From positions 13,748,721 to 13,812,720 of the forward strand of contig CM055097.1 in NCBI GenBank assembly GCA_029204225.1: a stretch of 64,000 nt of DNA. Reading direction: 5' to 3'. Below are positions 46,601 to 58,300 of the stretch, piece after piece (position 1 is the stretch's first letter; every line of letters starts with the position of its first letter). The notes under the pieces are model-generated. The model was not told where the DNA came from, searched no databases, and saw nothing but the letters and a program-made list of their open reading frames with translations. Made by a program: the position numbers and the translations under genes. This DNA is from Diphasiastrum complanatum. Its lineage: Eukaryota > Streptophyta > Lycopodiopsida > Lycopodiales > Lycopodiaceae.

Positions 46601-49600
46601 ATGTTGGTTTCATTTCTTGATAAAGTTGTCTCTCTGACATGCAAATTTTAAACCTTGCAGACGAAGATATCTGATTTGGAGCGCCAGGTTGACTTGCCTA
46701 CGGACAGCACCCATCCCATGCCTGCAGATGACCTGGGCACACAGTTGATGGCAGAGAGAGAGAGGGAGCTTGCCGAGATGAGAGAGAGAGAGCTTGGGCT
46801 TGAGCACAGAGAGCCCCCATTGTATGAGGCAGATGAGCCAGTGTCAGAGGATGAGCATGATGAGGATGAGCCCATTCGGGTTGTGTTTGCCAGACCAGAG
46901 AGGGATGAGGCAGATTATACAGGTGCAGGGCACACGCCACGGGCAGGGGTCACAGGTGCATCACGTGGCAGAGGTGGGACACATGGCACAGGTTATACCG
47001 GCAGACAGGCAGGGCACACAGGGGGGGGCAGTGGCATACCTACCTATGTCGACATGATGGAGGAGGCTCTTGATAGAGGGCAGAGTGGTTTAGATGCCGG
47101 TCCCGCAGATGTTTGGATGCGTGCAGCACAGAGTCATGGCCGTTACTACGACAGCACACCAGAGGAGGCACCTGATGACTTTCATTGCACAGATTGGGAG
47201 GCCATGCAGGGTCTACAGGGTGCACATGATGAGGCACGGGATGAGGCTTGGGTTGATTCAGGGGTCGGTGCACAGGATGATTTAGAGGTCGGTGCACAGG
47301 ATGATTTAGAGGCTGGTGCACAGGATGAGTCCCAGAGCCCAGAGCATTTGTATTCGGATGCCCAACTGGCCGACTTGGTTGCCACATTGGATTCAGAGGC
47401 CCAGCAGATGCCGAGTGTCAGGGCGCCCCCATCATCTCTTGCCAGCATGCCACACACAGAGTCCCAGCCAGAGCAGCCGCATGAGGTGCCTACAGTTCCT
47501 CCAGCTCCTCAGAGGGTGTATGTGCGTCGCACAGCTCCTCCAGTGCCACCGATGCCATTTAGGCCTGCAGCCCCTCCATCGCCGTCCACTTCTGCAGCAC
47601 CAGGTCTCCATGGCAGGCCACCATCTGTGCCCAGGTTTTCTCTTGCAGCGCCCACATCCACAGTGGCTCCTCCAGTGGCAGCACCCACGTCACATCCTCC
47701 TCCTTTGGCAGCACCCAGGATGTACCAGTACCGGCCACCACAGCGCCCCTTTCAGTACATATCGCCACTGTACTCGCCTCCTGCACAGCCAGTTCCTCCA
47801 CCTGCAGCAGCCCCACGGGCACACACTCCACGAGCTCATCCTCCTCGCTCAGTTGCACAGGGAGTTCCCTCTTTTGCTTCCCTATCCCAGCCGGCCTCAG
47901 CTTGGGCCCAGCCTAGCCAGCCAGGTGATTTGCATGGGGGTGACGAGGCATTGACAGCTCCTCTTGTCCGCAAGAGACCAGGCAGGCCCAAGGGTGCACC
48001 GAACAAGAAAGGCAAGGCACAGAAACTGCCAGGGAGGAGAGGACGACCACGCAGGGCTCCAGGTACAGGTAGAGGTGCAGTATCACAGCCAGTTGGAGCA
48101 GGTGTTGTTGGTTTGGCCTGCTTGGGGGCTGATGCGGAGGCTGATTGGGAGGATGAGGATGACGAGTCTTCCCCCTCGGATATACAGCCCATGCCAGTTC
48201 CAGACAGGCAGAGATATCGGCTGCGAGAGTCAGCTCGGGGCCCTGAGTTGTCTCCAGAGCATTCGTCTGAGTCAGAGCCAGAGCATTGATTGTGGCTCTG
48301 TTGTTTTAGTTTCAGTAGTTTGTCTCTAGCAGACGGTCTACCATTGTACTCAGATGATTTTTCACATTATATACAGTGTTTGGCCTACATTATTTGCTGC
48401 ACATTGTGCGTATGTCGCTCTGTACATGTGATGCTTTATTTTATGTTGAAGAATTCTATGTGCGTGTGTGAATCCTATTTTCATTTAATTTCGTTTGAAG
48501 TGAATGCTAGCTTCACATATATGCACCTACATCATGAGCACAGCAATCACCCCTACTCCCCAAACGACATTGAATAAACACATGTAATACATCTGCATTT
48601 AAAAAAATTACAGACATTGTATCTTACATGACCAGGCTCGCGTTGCACAAAAAACAACTATGTATATATTCAACCGTTGTATCAAGATAACATCACATAT
48701 ACTGTCATTATTTTAAGCAGCCATCTAGTTATTTGCTGCACCATAAACTGCCGAAAACTACATAGCAACAGTCCGCCACATACGGGTGGACCTCATCTAT
48801 TCTAAACATCCCTCACTGATCCTCCACCGACTCCTCGCCCTCGTCTGGTGCATTGTTTTGTCGCTCTTGTTCTGCCTCCCGGTTAGCCCGAGCTGCCTCC
48901 TGGTTAGCCCGACGTCTGGCCGCCCTTTCCCTGACCATGATGAGCTGCCGTCGTGTGAAATTCATTCCGATCTGCTCATCCAGATCCACCTCGACAGCGG
49001 GGACAGGATCCACAGCGGGGGCGGGTGGCTCCGGTTCCGGATTTCTCTGTCGAGTCTGTCGCAGCATCTCTCGGATATCTGCCTCTTGCTTCCGATGCCT
49101 CTCGTTGTGCCTTCGGATATCTTCCTCAAGCTTTCTCCTGGCTTCGCCCTCGGGCTTCGGTGGTATTCGCTCAGCCATCTCGATCGACCTTCTCCTCACA
49201 GCACCCTGATCCTTGAACACCCTCTCACAGCACCCTGGCTCTCAAACAGCCTCTCACAGCCTGTCACCGGCTCTCGCTTGCTCTCTCACTGTCTATCAAT
49301 AGCCCTCTCACAGCCTCTGAAAATGCCGACCACAATGGCATTATGAGTGCCTATTTATCCCCACAGCCTGATCGGCCATGTGGATCCCCATCATCCCTCC
49401 ATGTGCCTCCGTACCTGCCCCCATGTGATGCTCCCCCCTGTGTTGGTCTCCCATTGGGCCCATGGTCTGCTCACCCACAATGCCCATGTGCCTCTGTACT
49501 TGCCCCCATGTGATGCTACCCCCCTGTGTTGGTCTCCCATTGGCCCCTCGGTCTGCTCACTCGCAGTGCCCATGTGCCATTGCAACAGTCCCCTGCAACA

Positions 49601-52600
49601 TGTACTGTACCCTCTTTTTTTACACCCAGAACCCCCTTTTTTTACATTTTTTTGTCCTTTTTTGGTAGTTAATATGCAAAAAAAAATTACTAAAAATATA
49701 TTAAAAAATAAAAAAAAATATTAAAAATGGTACCGCCCTGGTACCGCGGATCCCAGGGCGGTACCGTACCGGCGGTACCACTGATATGGTACCGGCGGTA
49801 CCATACCAGCGGTACCAGAGGGTACTATGATATATATCATAGATCCAGCGGTACTGGGATCCGCGGATCCCGGTACCACGGATCCATACCTATCCGCGGT
49901 ACCACAATATTTATTATTTTTTAATATATAATATTTTTTAGTATTTAATATATTAATATATTTTTTTTTAACCTAATCTCCCCCCCTCGCTTCATCTCTC
50001 TCCCTGCCCATCGCCTTGCTGTCCGCGCCCTCCCTGCTGTTCGCGCCCTCTCTGTTGTATGCCCACTCCTTGCCATCATACTGTGTTCGCGTTGCACTGA
50101 TCGCGTCCGCCCCTGCTATTGCTATTTCGGCCTTTGTTGTGGTTTTCTCAAGCCTTCCGACTCCTATCGCACTCACAGAGATCTCTGCCTTCTTTCCCTA
50201 GTTCCTTCTACAGAGATGGTTCATTCCAACCTTGCCAATCTGTGGGACGAGGTGGACATTGTCAGGCGGGTTCCCGACAAGTCCAACAAGTCCGGTGCAA
50301 AGATTGTGTGCTGTCGATATTGCCTGGCCGAGTTCGTTGCCACCCTCACTCGCCTTAAAGGCCACCTACTCGGCACACGAGCCAAAGATGGTGGCACACT
50401 GAATGCGGCCCCCTGTGCCAGCATGTCTGTTCCCGTCAGGCAGTGACTTCTGGATACCTACGGGCCACGTCTTGTGGCAAGGGAGAACACCATTTCGGAG
50501 GGTGTTTTTCGGTTTTGCACCGCTCCTTACATGGTTGACCCCGAGTTGCTGCCTGCTTGGCTGGCACACACGAGGAGAGGGAGTGCATCCTCGTCCAGTC
50601 CCTTTGCCCCTCATCCCCCTCAGACAGTTCCGCCTCACGCACCCCCATCTGCACCCATTCCGGTGGATCCCGTCCCATCGCGTCAGCCAGTTGCCACTGC
50701 GGTTCCACCACCACCTACTGTTGCTCGCACTCTCCCAGTTTACGACTTTCTCATGGACTCTCCGCCACCCAAGCAGGAGCAGGCCCCGGATGCCAGTGAT
50801 GAGGCCTTCCAGGATGTTGAGGAGATCCCTTCCTCCCTCCCTTCACATCCGGATGACCTCCCTAGCCAGCAGTTTTTGTATCCCATGCCAAATGTCCCCC
50901 CTTCACCAGTGTATCCCACTTATGCTGCTGCACCCATCCCGGCCAGTGCATCCCACTCTCCCCATTCCACGTCTACAGCTGATGCATCCACTAGTGCCCA
51001 GCCTGTCGCGTCATCATCCATTCCGTCACGTTTGGTGCACCGTGCCGGAGGTCCGCTACCCGTCGCCCAGCTGGGAGAGTTCTTAGGCAGCAGAGCATTC
51101 GCGGCGCGCATCAGCCACACATGGATAGAGAGGCCACACAGGTCGTGGCCAGTCTGATTTATGAGCTGAACCTTCCATTTGCCATCACCGACTCTGAGCC
51201 CTTCAGAAGGGCCTTCCGCCTTGCACAGTCTGTCAGCCCCAGCTGGAGAGTCCCTAGTTCAGAGGTTGTCCGTACACACATGCTGAGGGATAGGGTCGAG
51301 TCATTGTCTAGAGAGATGGAGCCTCTACGTCGCCACTGGGCCACTTATGGTTGCAACATCATGTCCGATGGCTGGACTGATGTTAGGAGGAGGCCAATCC
51401 TCAACATATTGGTCTCCAGCTGCATGGGCACACAATTTTTGAGGGCAGTGGATTGCAGCCATATCTGCAGAGTTCATGTTTGATGTCATCAGGTCTTCCA
51501 TCTTGTCCATAGGCCCACAACATGTCGTCACAGTGGTGACGGACAATGCCACGAATTACATTCAGATGGTTGTACTGCTAGAGGCCGAGGTCCCTCACAT
51601 TGTTTATACCCCCTGTGCAACACACGACATAGACCTTCTGATGGGGGACATAGGTGCACTTCCCTGGGTTAGAGCCATCGTCCGTGAGGCCCGAGGCGTG
51701 TTCTTGCCATGTTCCGGGTGTTCAGCCAGTTGGACCTCAAGAAGCCAGCCCCCACACGCTTTGCATTCGACTTGGTGGTCATTGACCATTTGATCAGGTG
51801 CAGGGCACAGCTTCTTCAGATGGTTTCCAGTGATCTTTGGTGTACGAGTACGTTTCAGCACACTGAGGATGGGGAGCACTTTTCTTCCACGGTGAGGGGA
51901 GACCAGTTCTGGAGGGATGCATAGACATTGTCAGGACTGCTTCGACCACTCTACATTGTGCTCCGCATGGCTGACAGCGAGGGGTCGACACTTGAACTGG
52001 TATATGAGCTCATGGACCGGATCGGACAGTTCTTGCAGCTGCCCATCCTACAGCCAGAGAGGTAAGCGGTACAATAATGTAATTGGTCTTTATCTTTTCA
52101 GTGGTTGCTAGCTTGTTTTTCTGTCAATGTTACGTTTTTTTGTAATGCCCAGGTTTTAACATGCCTCTCACCTGCAGGATGACCGAGCTGAAGTTCATCT
52201 GGGAGACGCGGTGGAACTACTTCCACAGGAGTATCCACAACGTTGCACACATGCTGCATCCCCTCTTCCTCTCTCCGACACAGATCGCAGACGGAGCTCG
52301 AGGCCGATTGGCTTCAGTACATTCACAGAGTGGGTCCACACATAGGTTTGGATCCTATCAGGCTCATGGAGGAGCTCGCTGCATTTCGTTTTGGCATGGG
52401 CATGTTCGGCCCCCCGACTACTCAGGATCCAGATAGGAGGCAGCTTCCCATTACCTGGTGGACCATGTTCAGTAGCACATATCCATCTATACAGCGTCTT
52501 GCACTGCGTGTCCTTTCTCAGGTATGCACAGGATGAGGCACGGGATGAGGCACAGGATGATCCAGAGGATGGTGCACATGATGAGTCCTAGAGCCCAGAG

Positions 52601-55270
52601 CATTTGTATTCGGATGCCCAGCTGGATGACTTGATTGCAGAGTTGGATTCAGAGGCCCAGCAGATGCCGAGCGTCAGGGCACCCCCATCCTCTCTAGCCA
52701 GCATGCCCTACACAGAGTCTCAACCAGAGCAGCTACACGAGGTGCCTGCAGTTCCTCCACTTCCTCAGAGGGTGTATGTGCGCCGCACAGCACCTCCAGT
52801 GCCACCGATGCCATTGAGGCCTACAGCCCCTCCATCGCCATCCACTTTTGCAGCACCAGGTCTCCATGGCAGGCCACCATCTGTGCCCAGATTTTCTCTT
52901 GCAGCGCCCACATCCACAGTGGCTCCTCCAGTGACAACACCCACGGCACGTCCTCCTCCCTTGGCAGCACCCATGGCACCGGCTCCTCCTTTGGCAGCAC
53001 CCAAGATGTACCAGTACCGGCCACCGCAGCGCCCCTTTCAGTACTTATCGCCGCTGTACTTGCCTCCTGCAGGGACGGCCCCTCCACAACCAGTTCCTCC
53101 ACTAGCAGCAGGCCCACGGGCACACACTCCACGGACCTATCCTCCACTATTAGCTGCACAGGGACACCCATCTTTGGCTTCTCTATCCCAACCGGCCGCA
53201 GCTTGGGCCCAGCCTAGCCAGCCAGGTGATCTGCATGGGGGTGATGAGGCATTGACGGCTCCCCTCGTCCGCAAGAGGCCAGGAAGGCCCAAGGGTGCAC
53301 CGAACAAGAAAGGCAGGGCACAGAAACAGCTAGGGAAGAGAGGACGACCTCGCAGGGCTCCAGTTGCTGGTAGATGTACAGTATCACAGCCAGCTGCAGC
53401 AGGTGTTGTTGGTTTGGCTTGCTTGGGGGCTGATGCGGAGGCAGATTGGGAGGATGAGGATGACGAGTCTTCCTTCTCGGATACACAGCCCATGCCAGTT
53501 CCAGACAGGCATAGATATCAGTTGCGAAAGTCAGCTCGGGGCTTTGAGTTGTCTCTGGAGCATTCGTCTGAGTCAGAGCCAGAGCATTGATTGTAGCTTT
53601 GTTATTTTATTTTTAGCAGTTTGATATCATGTTCCGTGTTCGGCGGCCAGATGGTCGAACACTGTATTTAGACCATTTTCCATATTATATTCAGTGTTGG
53701 ACATACTTAATTCGCTGCACATTTTGTATTTGTCGAATTGTGATGCTCTGTTTTCAATTTTATTTCGAATGGTATGTGTGTATTTTGAATTAGTTTCAAC
53801 TGCAGAGATTGATAGCAGATGCACTACAAAGAAATACAACCCCCTTGATAGCATTTCATAAACACATATATTACATTGCAATTTCCTAGGCACGCGTTGC
53901 ACAAAAAACACATTGAACATTAATTCAACAGTGGTATCAAAATAACAATACGTATCCCGCCACATATGGCTGGGGCTATTCTTTACACTATGTTAGACAC
54001 TAAATGCTGCCTCATCTACTCCTGAAAATTACATAACAACAGTCAGCCACATACGGCTAGACCCCATCTATTCTAAACATTCCTATGGATCCTCCACTGA
54101 CTCCTCGCCCTCGTCAGGTGCCCATGTGAAGTTCATTTCGATCTGCTCATCCAAATCCAGCTCGACAGCGGGGGCGGGGGGCACAGGGGGAGCTGGGTGC
54201 TCCGGCTCCGGATTTTTCTGCCGAGCATGTCGCAGCATCTCTGCAATGTCTGCCTCTTGCTTCCGATGCCTTTCGTTGTGCCTTCGGACATCTTCCTCGA
54301 GCTTCCTCCTGGCTTCGCCCTCAGGCGTTGGTGATATGCGCTCCGCCATCTCACGACACCCTGTTTCTCGAACTGGCTCTCATAGCCTCTCACAGCCTCT
54401 CAATGGCTCTCACTGGCTCTCTCACAGCCTCCCTCTCACAGCCTCTCACTGGGTCTGTGACACAGCCTCTCACAATGCCTCTTGATGATACCTGTCACTG
54501 GCTCTCTCTCACAGCCTCTCACAATGCCTCCCACAGCCTCTCACTGGCTCTCTCACTGCCTCGTGAGTGCCTATTTAACCCCACAGCCTGTTTCCCCATT
54601 TGCACTTGATGATCCCATGTGCTACTGTACCTGCCCCATGTATTGCTCCCCCACATGCTGCACTCTGATTGGGTCTGTGGTCTGCTCCTCCACAGTGCCC
54701 ATGTGACGGTGTACCTATCCGGATTTGCTGCTCCCCCACATGCTGCACTCCGATTGGGTCCGTGGTCTGCTCCCCCATAGTGCCCAACGGGGTTGGCTCA
54801 ACTGGTTAGCTTGGCATCCAAAGTTTCTTTGGTCCCAGGTTCGAGCCTCCCCTTGAAAACCAAGAAGCATAGTGCCCATGTGACGGTGTACCTCCTGTCC
54901 GGATTTGCTGCTCCCCCACATGCTGCACTCCGATTGGGTCCGTGGTCTGCTCCCCCATAGTGCCCATGTGACGGTGTACCTGTCCGGATTTGGTGCCCCC
55001 CCACATGCTGCACTCCCATTGACCACAAGGTCTGCTCTCCCACAGTGCCCCCAGTACAGTCCCCTCTGTACAGTAACATCTTTTTTCTAAACCCTAAGCC
55101 TTTTTTTTCCTGAATTTTTTACCCTGTATTAGCCTGTTAAAAGGGTTTTTTTATTAAAAAAATAATAATAATAATAAAAAGTATTATTTTTGTGGTGCCG
55201 CTGGTCTGAGGGCCACACCATAACCGCGGTACCACCATTATGGCGGTACCATAATGGCGGTACCACGTGC

Positions 55271-55308
<38 letters not shown>

Positions 55309-58300
55309 TTTCAGTTCACATTTGATCAACATAGTACATTTCCTATTTTTTTTTTGCATTTTCTTTCAACATTCCCATCATTCATGTGTTGTTTTTGTCA
55401 TAATTTTGTGTCTTGTTAGACATGTTACAAGAGTTGGAAATGCTACCATATAAACGAGAAGGCTACAACTATTGGATGTGGAGGGGTCATAAAGTGCACT
55501 ATGTTGTCAAAGGAGAAGGTCGCCCGGTTGTACTTATACATGGCTTTGGTGCCTCAACTTTTCATTGGAGGTCTATTTCAAACAGGGTCTTCTTTTTCCA
55601 TAGATATTTTAAAGGAAATTATAAGAAGAAAGGATCTAGCAAGAATCTATATTCTTTTTAAAAAAAATCTTGCTTGAATTTTTTGTTGTTGGTGCACTAT
55701 TCAAGTGTAACATTACCTAATTTTTACAAAAGAGTATAGTATTACTTCTGCTTAATTAACATGATTTTCTTGGTTGTTTTAGGTACAATATTCCCGAATT
55801 AGCAAAACATTTTAAGGTGTACGCCATGGATTTGCTAGGTTTTGGGTTGTCAGAGAAAGCACTTATTGACTACAACCCTTTTGTATGGAGAGACCAAGTT
55901 GCTGACTTCGTACAAGAGATTGTTGCAAAGCCGGCTGTTCTTGTTGGAAATAGGTTTGCCTTTTCATATTCGAGTTCCATGTTGGCTATTATGTTAAAAT
56001 TTAAAATATATCCAAGACACGATAGATCCACATTGGTTGCAATAGCACTTGGAGAATGCAATTCAAAGTTAGTTACAGTTGAGACTTCGTCCACCTAACT
56101 TCCTCTGATAATACTTTCAGAGCTTGTTTGACAATGTGGACCCAAAAACTATTGTATGCCCTTTTGAAGGGTCATAGTCAATAATTTTTATGATTTTATT
56201 TCTCAAGTTCTTTCTAGAAGACACATTGTTCTTCTTTGTAGGGAATAATTTAAAAACTATATTTCATGTTCCCTCAATATTCTTAGTTGGAGAATGCTAT
56301 TGCTACATCTGTTGTGGTCTATCATTCTTATGTGATGCCAAATTTGTGAGTCAGTTCATAACATGGTAGAGCACTTTCTTGGGTGCATGAGGATTATCTT
56401 TCTTGCGACTTGCTATGCCACCAATGATTTTTGAATAGTGATTGTTCATAAATGGTCTACCAAGTAGCGTGGTCTTCAAGGTTTTTGATTGGAACAACGA
56501 TCGAGTTTTCATCTTGTCGAAGTTATTTCTATCACATCTGAGGGCAAAGGCAAGGAAAGCACTTTTTAGCATTGTGATACAAGGAAAGCACTTTTTAGCA
56601 TTAGACATGTAGTATATTACATGTCGCACACCAAAGCAATATTCATGATATTGGATTTATTTTCTCTAGCCTCTATGGTCATATGCAAGTTGGTCATTGT
56701 GCACTTTTTGCATGATATGGGACTTGTGCACCAGATTTGGCACAATCCACAAGGACTCAGGTCAAGGCAATCAAATTGGTAGATCATGTGTTGGCAATCC
56801 TCTTTCGTTTGTGTGGATTACCTTGGGTGATTGTGAGTGATCGTGATCCCAAGATGCTATCTTCAACTTGTTGGAGACAAGATTGGCCATGAGTACCAGA
56901 TGGACAAATTGAATAGGTGTACCAAATGGTTAAGGATATGCTTCGCATTTTTTATTACTAATAAAGGAGATGAATGGGATTTATTTATAACAATACAACT
57001 ATTTGTAAGAGTCCATTTATGGATATATATGGATATGGCCTAGTGGCCAAAGGCTCTAGTCTAGATGAACTCGCCAATTGCAAGGTGGAGAATGCAAAGG
57101 AATATTGAATAGATTTGCAAAAGAACTCAATTCTGCCAAGTAAAACATGAAGTGAGCCCAAGAAATTGCCAAGGGCTTTACTGATCAACATAGGAGATGC
57201 TTGAAGTTCTAAGAAGGGGAAAAGGTTTACCATTCCTGTTTCTAAGTACTCCAAGACTCTGCGCACTATCAAGTGTCCAAAGTTTTTGCCTTGTAGTTGG
57301 GATCTTGAAGGTTAAACATGATGAGAAAAAAGTTTTGCATAGTTTGGTTAAGTTGGAGTGAAAATGGTACTGATTCTGAATTGAGGCATTTAAGGTAAGT
57401 GAACTAAGAGCTAAGCATTTGATCAATGAACCAACAATAATAAACCTCATTAGCCTATTTATATCATCCGAGGCTCTAGGTCTATGAGCTACGGCTGGAG
57501 CTCTGATAATGACCATAGAAACTGACTAGTGCCAAGTCTGCTTATTGGGAGCCTAATTGCCGAGAGAAAAAGGTATAGTGTCAAATGATAAGCTAGGGGG
57601 ACGAAGCCCAAGATGTTGCGCATCAAGGACCTACAAGTTATTGAGTATGCCGATTTCTAATTTTATGCATTTTCTTACTTCCTTTAGTCAAAGCGTGGCC
57701 AAGTTGACAATGGTTATATAGAAGTGTAACTCTAGTTTATCCTTTGTATGTGCATGCCCTTCCAATTACTAGTGCCAATTTCGACCAGAAATTAGTGCAG
57801 TCATTTAGTTGGTGGCTACTTTGTAAGTGAATGTTTTGGTAGGAGGAAAAACCTTTGGGTGCTTCTTGAGGAAGTGTGTGTGACATTCTTCATTGAAACT
57901 TGAATCAGAACATGTGCAAGCTAATTGACAAGGTTCTTTAAACTGCATATCTACGTTCATTGGATGGAAACTTAGATCTCTTGAGCTAGCCTAAAAAGGG
58001 GGAACAATTTCATAAAGTTTGAACTAAAGAAAGAATCAGGTGACTAGAATTTGAGAAAAAAAAGTGCTCCAAGTTAGGAACATCTGCGGATAGAAAATTG
58101 TTGACTTACTACCATTCAGATCAGGTTAGTAATATTGCTCTTTATTTATCTTCATCTATCAATTGTGCTTTTGAAACTATTGCAATTTGTGTTGTTTGCA
58201 GTATCGGTGGATTCACAGTCCTTCTGACAGCAGCAGCCTTTCCTCAACTTACTTCAGGGCTGGTCCTTCTTAATGCATCAGGCCAGTTTGAAGTGCCTGA

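Larger units (their letters stand above)
43600..49829 (+). mobile_element. hAT element 2: complete, two-gene, apparently intact
   Basis: 6,230 bp. Starts CATAGGTCCCGCGG and ends GGGTACTATG, a 5-bp terminal inverted repeat CATAG/CTATG. It is flanked by ATATATAT at 43,592-43,599 and 49,830-49,837, the 8-bp duplication expected for hAT elements. Internally there is a left GGTACC/CCGCGG cluster (43,600-43,690), a four-exon transposase (43,970-48,289, plus), a convergent accessory gene (49,178-48,813, minus) with a TATA box, and a right palindrome cluster (49,728-49,829). No stop or frameshift was found in either gene, so the element may be autonomous. Confidence 0.88.
49838..55277 (+). mobile_element. 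hAT element 3: full ends, dead transposase
   Basis: 5,440 bp, CATAGATCCAGCGG at the left and GTGCCACTATA at the right (last base G changed to A), followed by ATATATAT from 55,278. It has the same plan as element 2, roughly 90 percent identical by eye in coding parts. The transposase is broken; the accessory ORF remains open. It carries a SINE and a local duplication near its right end. Confidence 0.88.

Noticed and set aside
47316-47954. 212-codon frame overlapping hAT exon 4
   Set aside because: Shadow of the proline-rich region; it has no start context and no domain, and the true frame continues from exon 3 in phase.
42835-55277. A CRISPR-like or satellite interpretation of the repeated units
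   Set aside because: Units are kilobases long, with transposase, inverted ends and 8-bp duplication.
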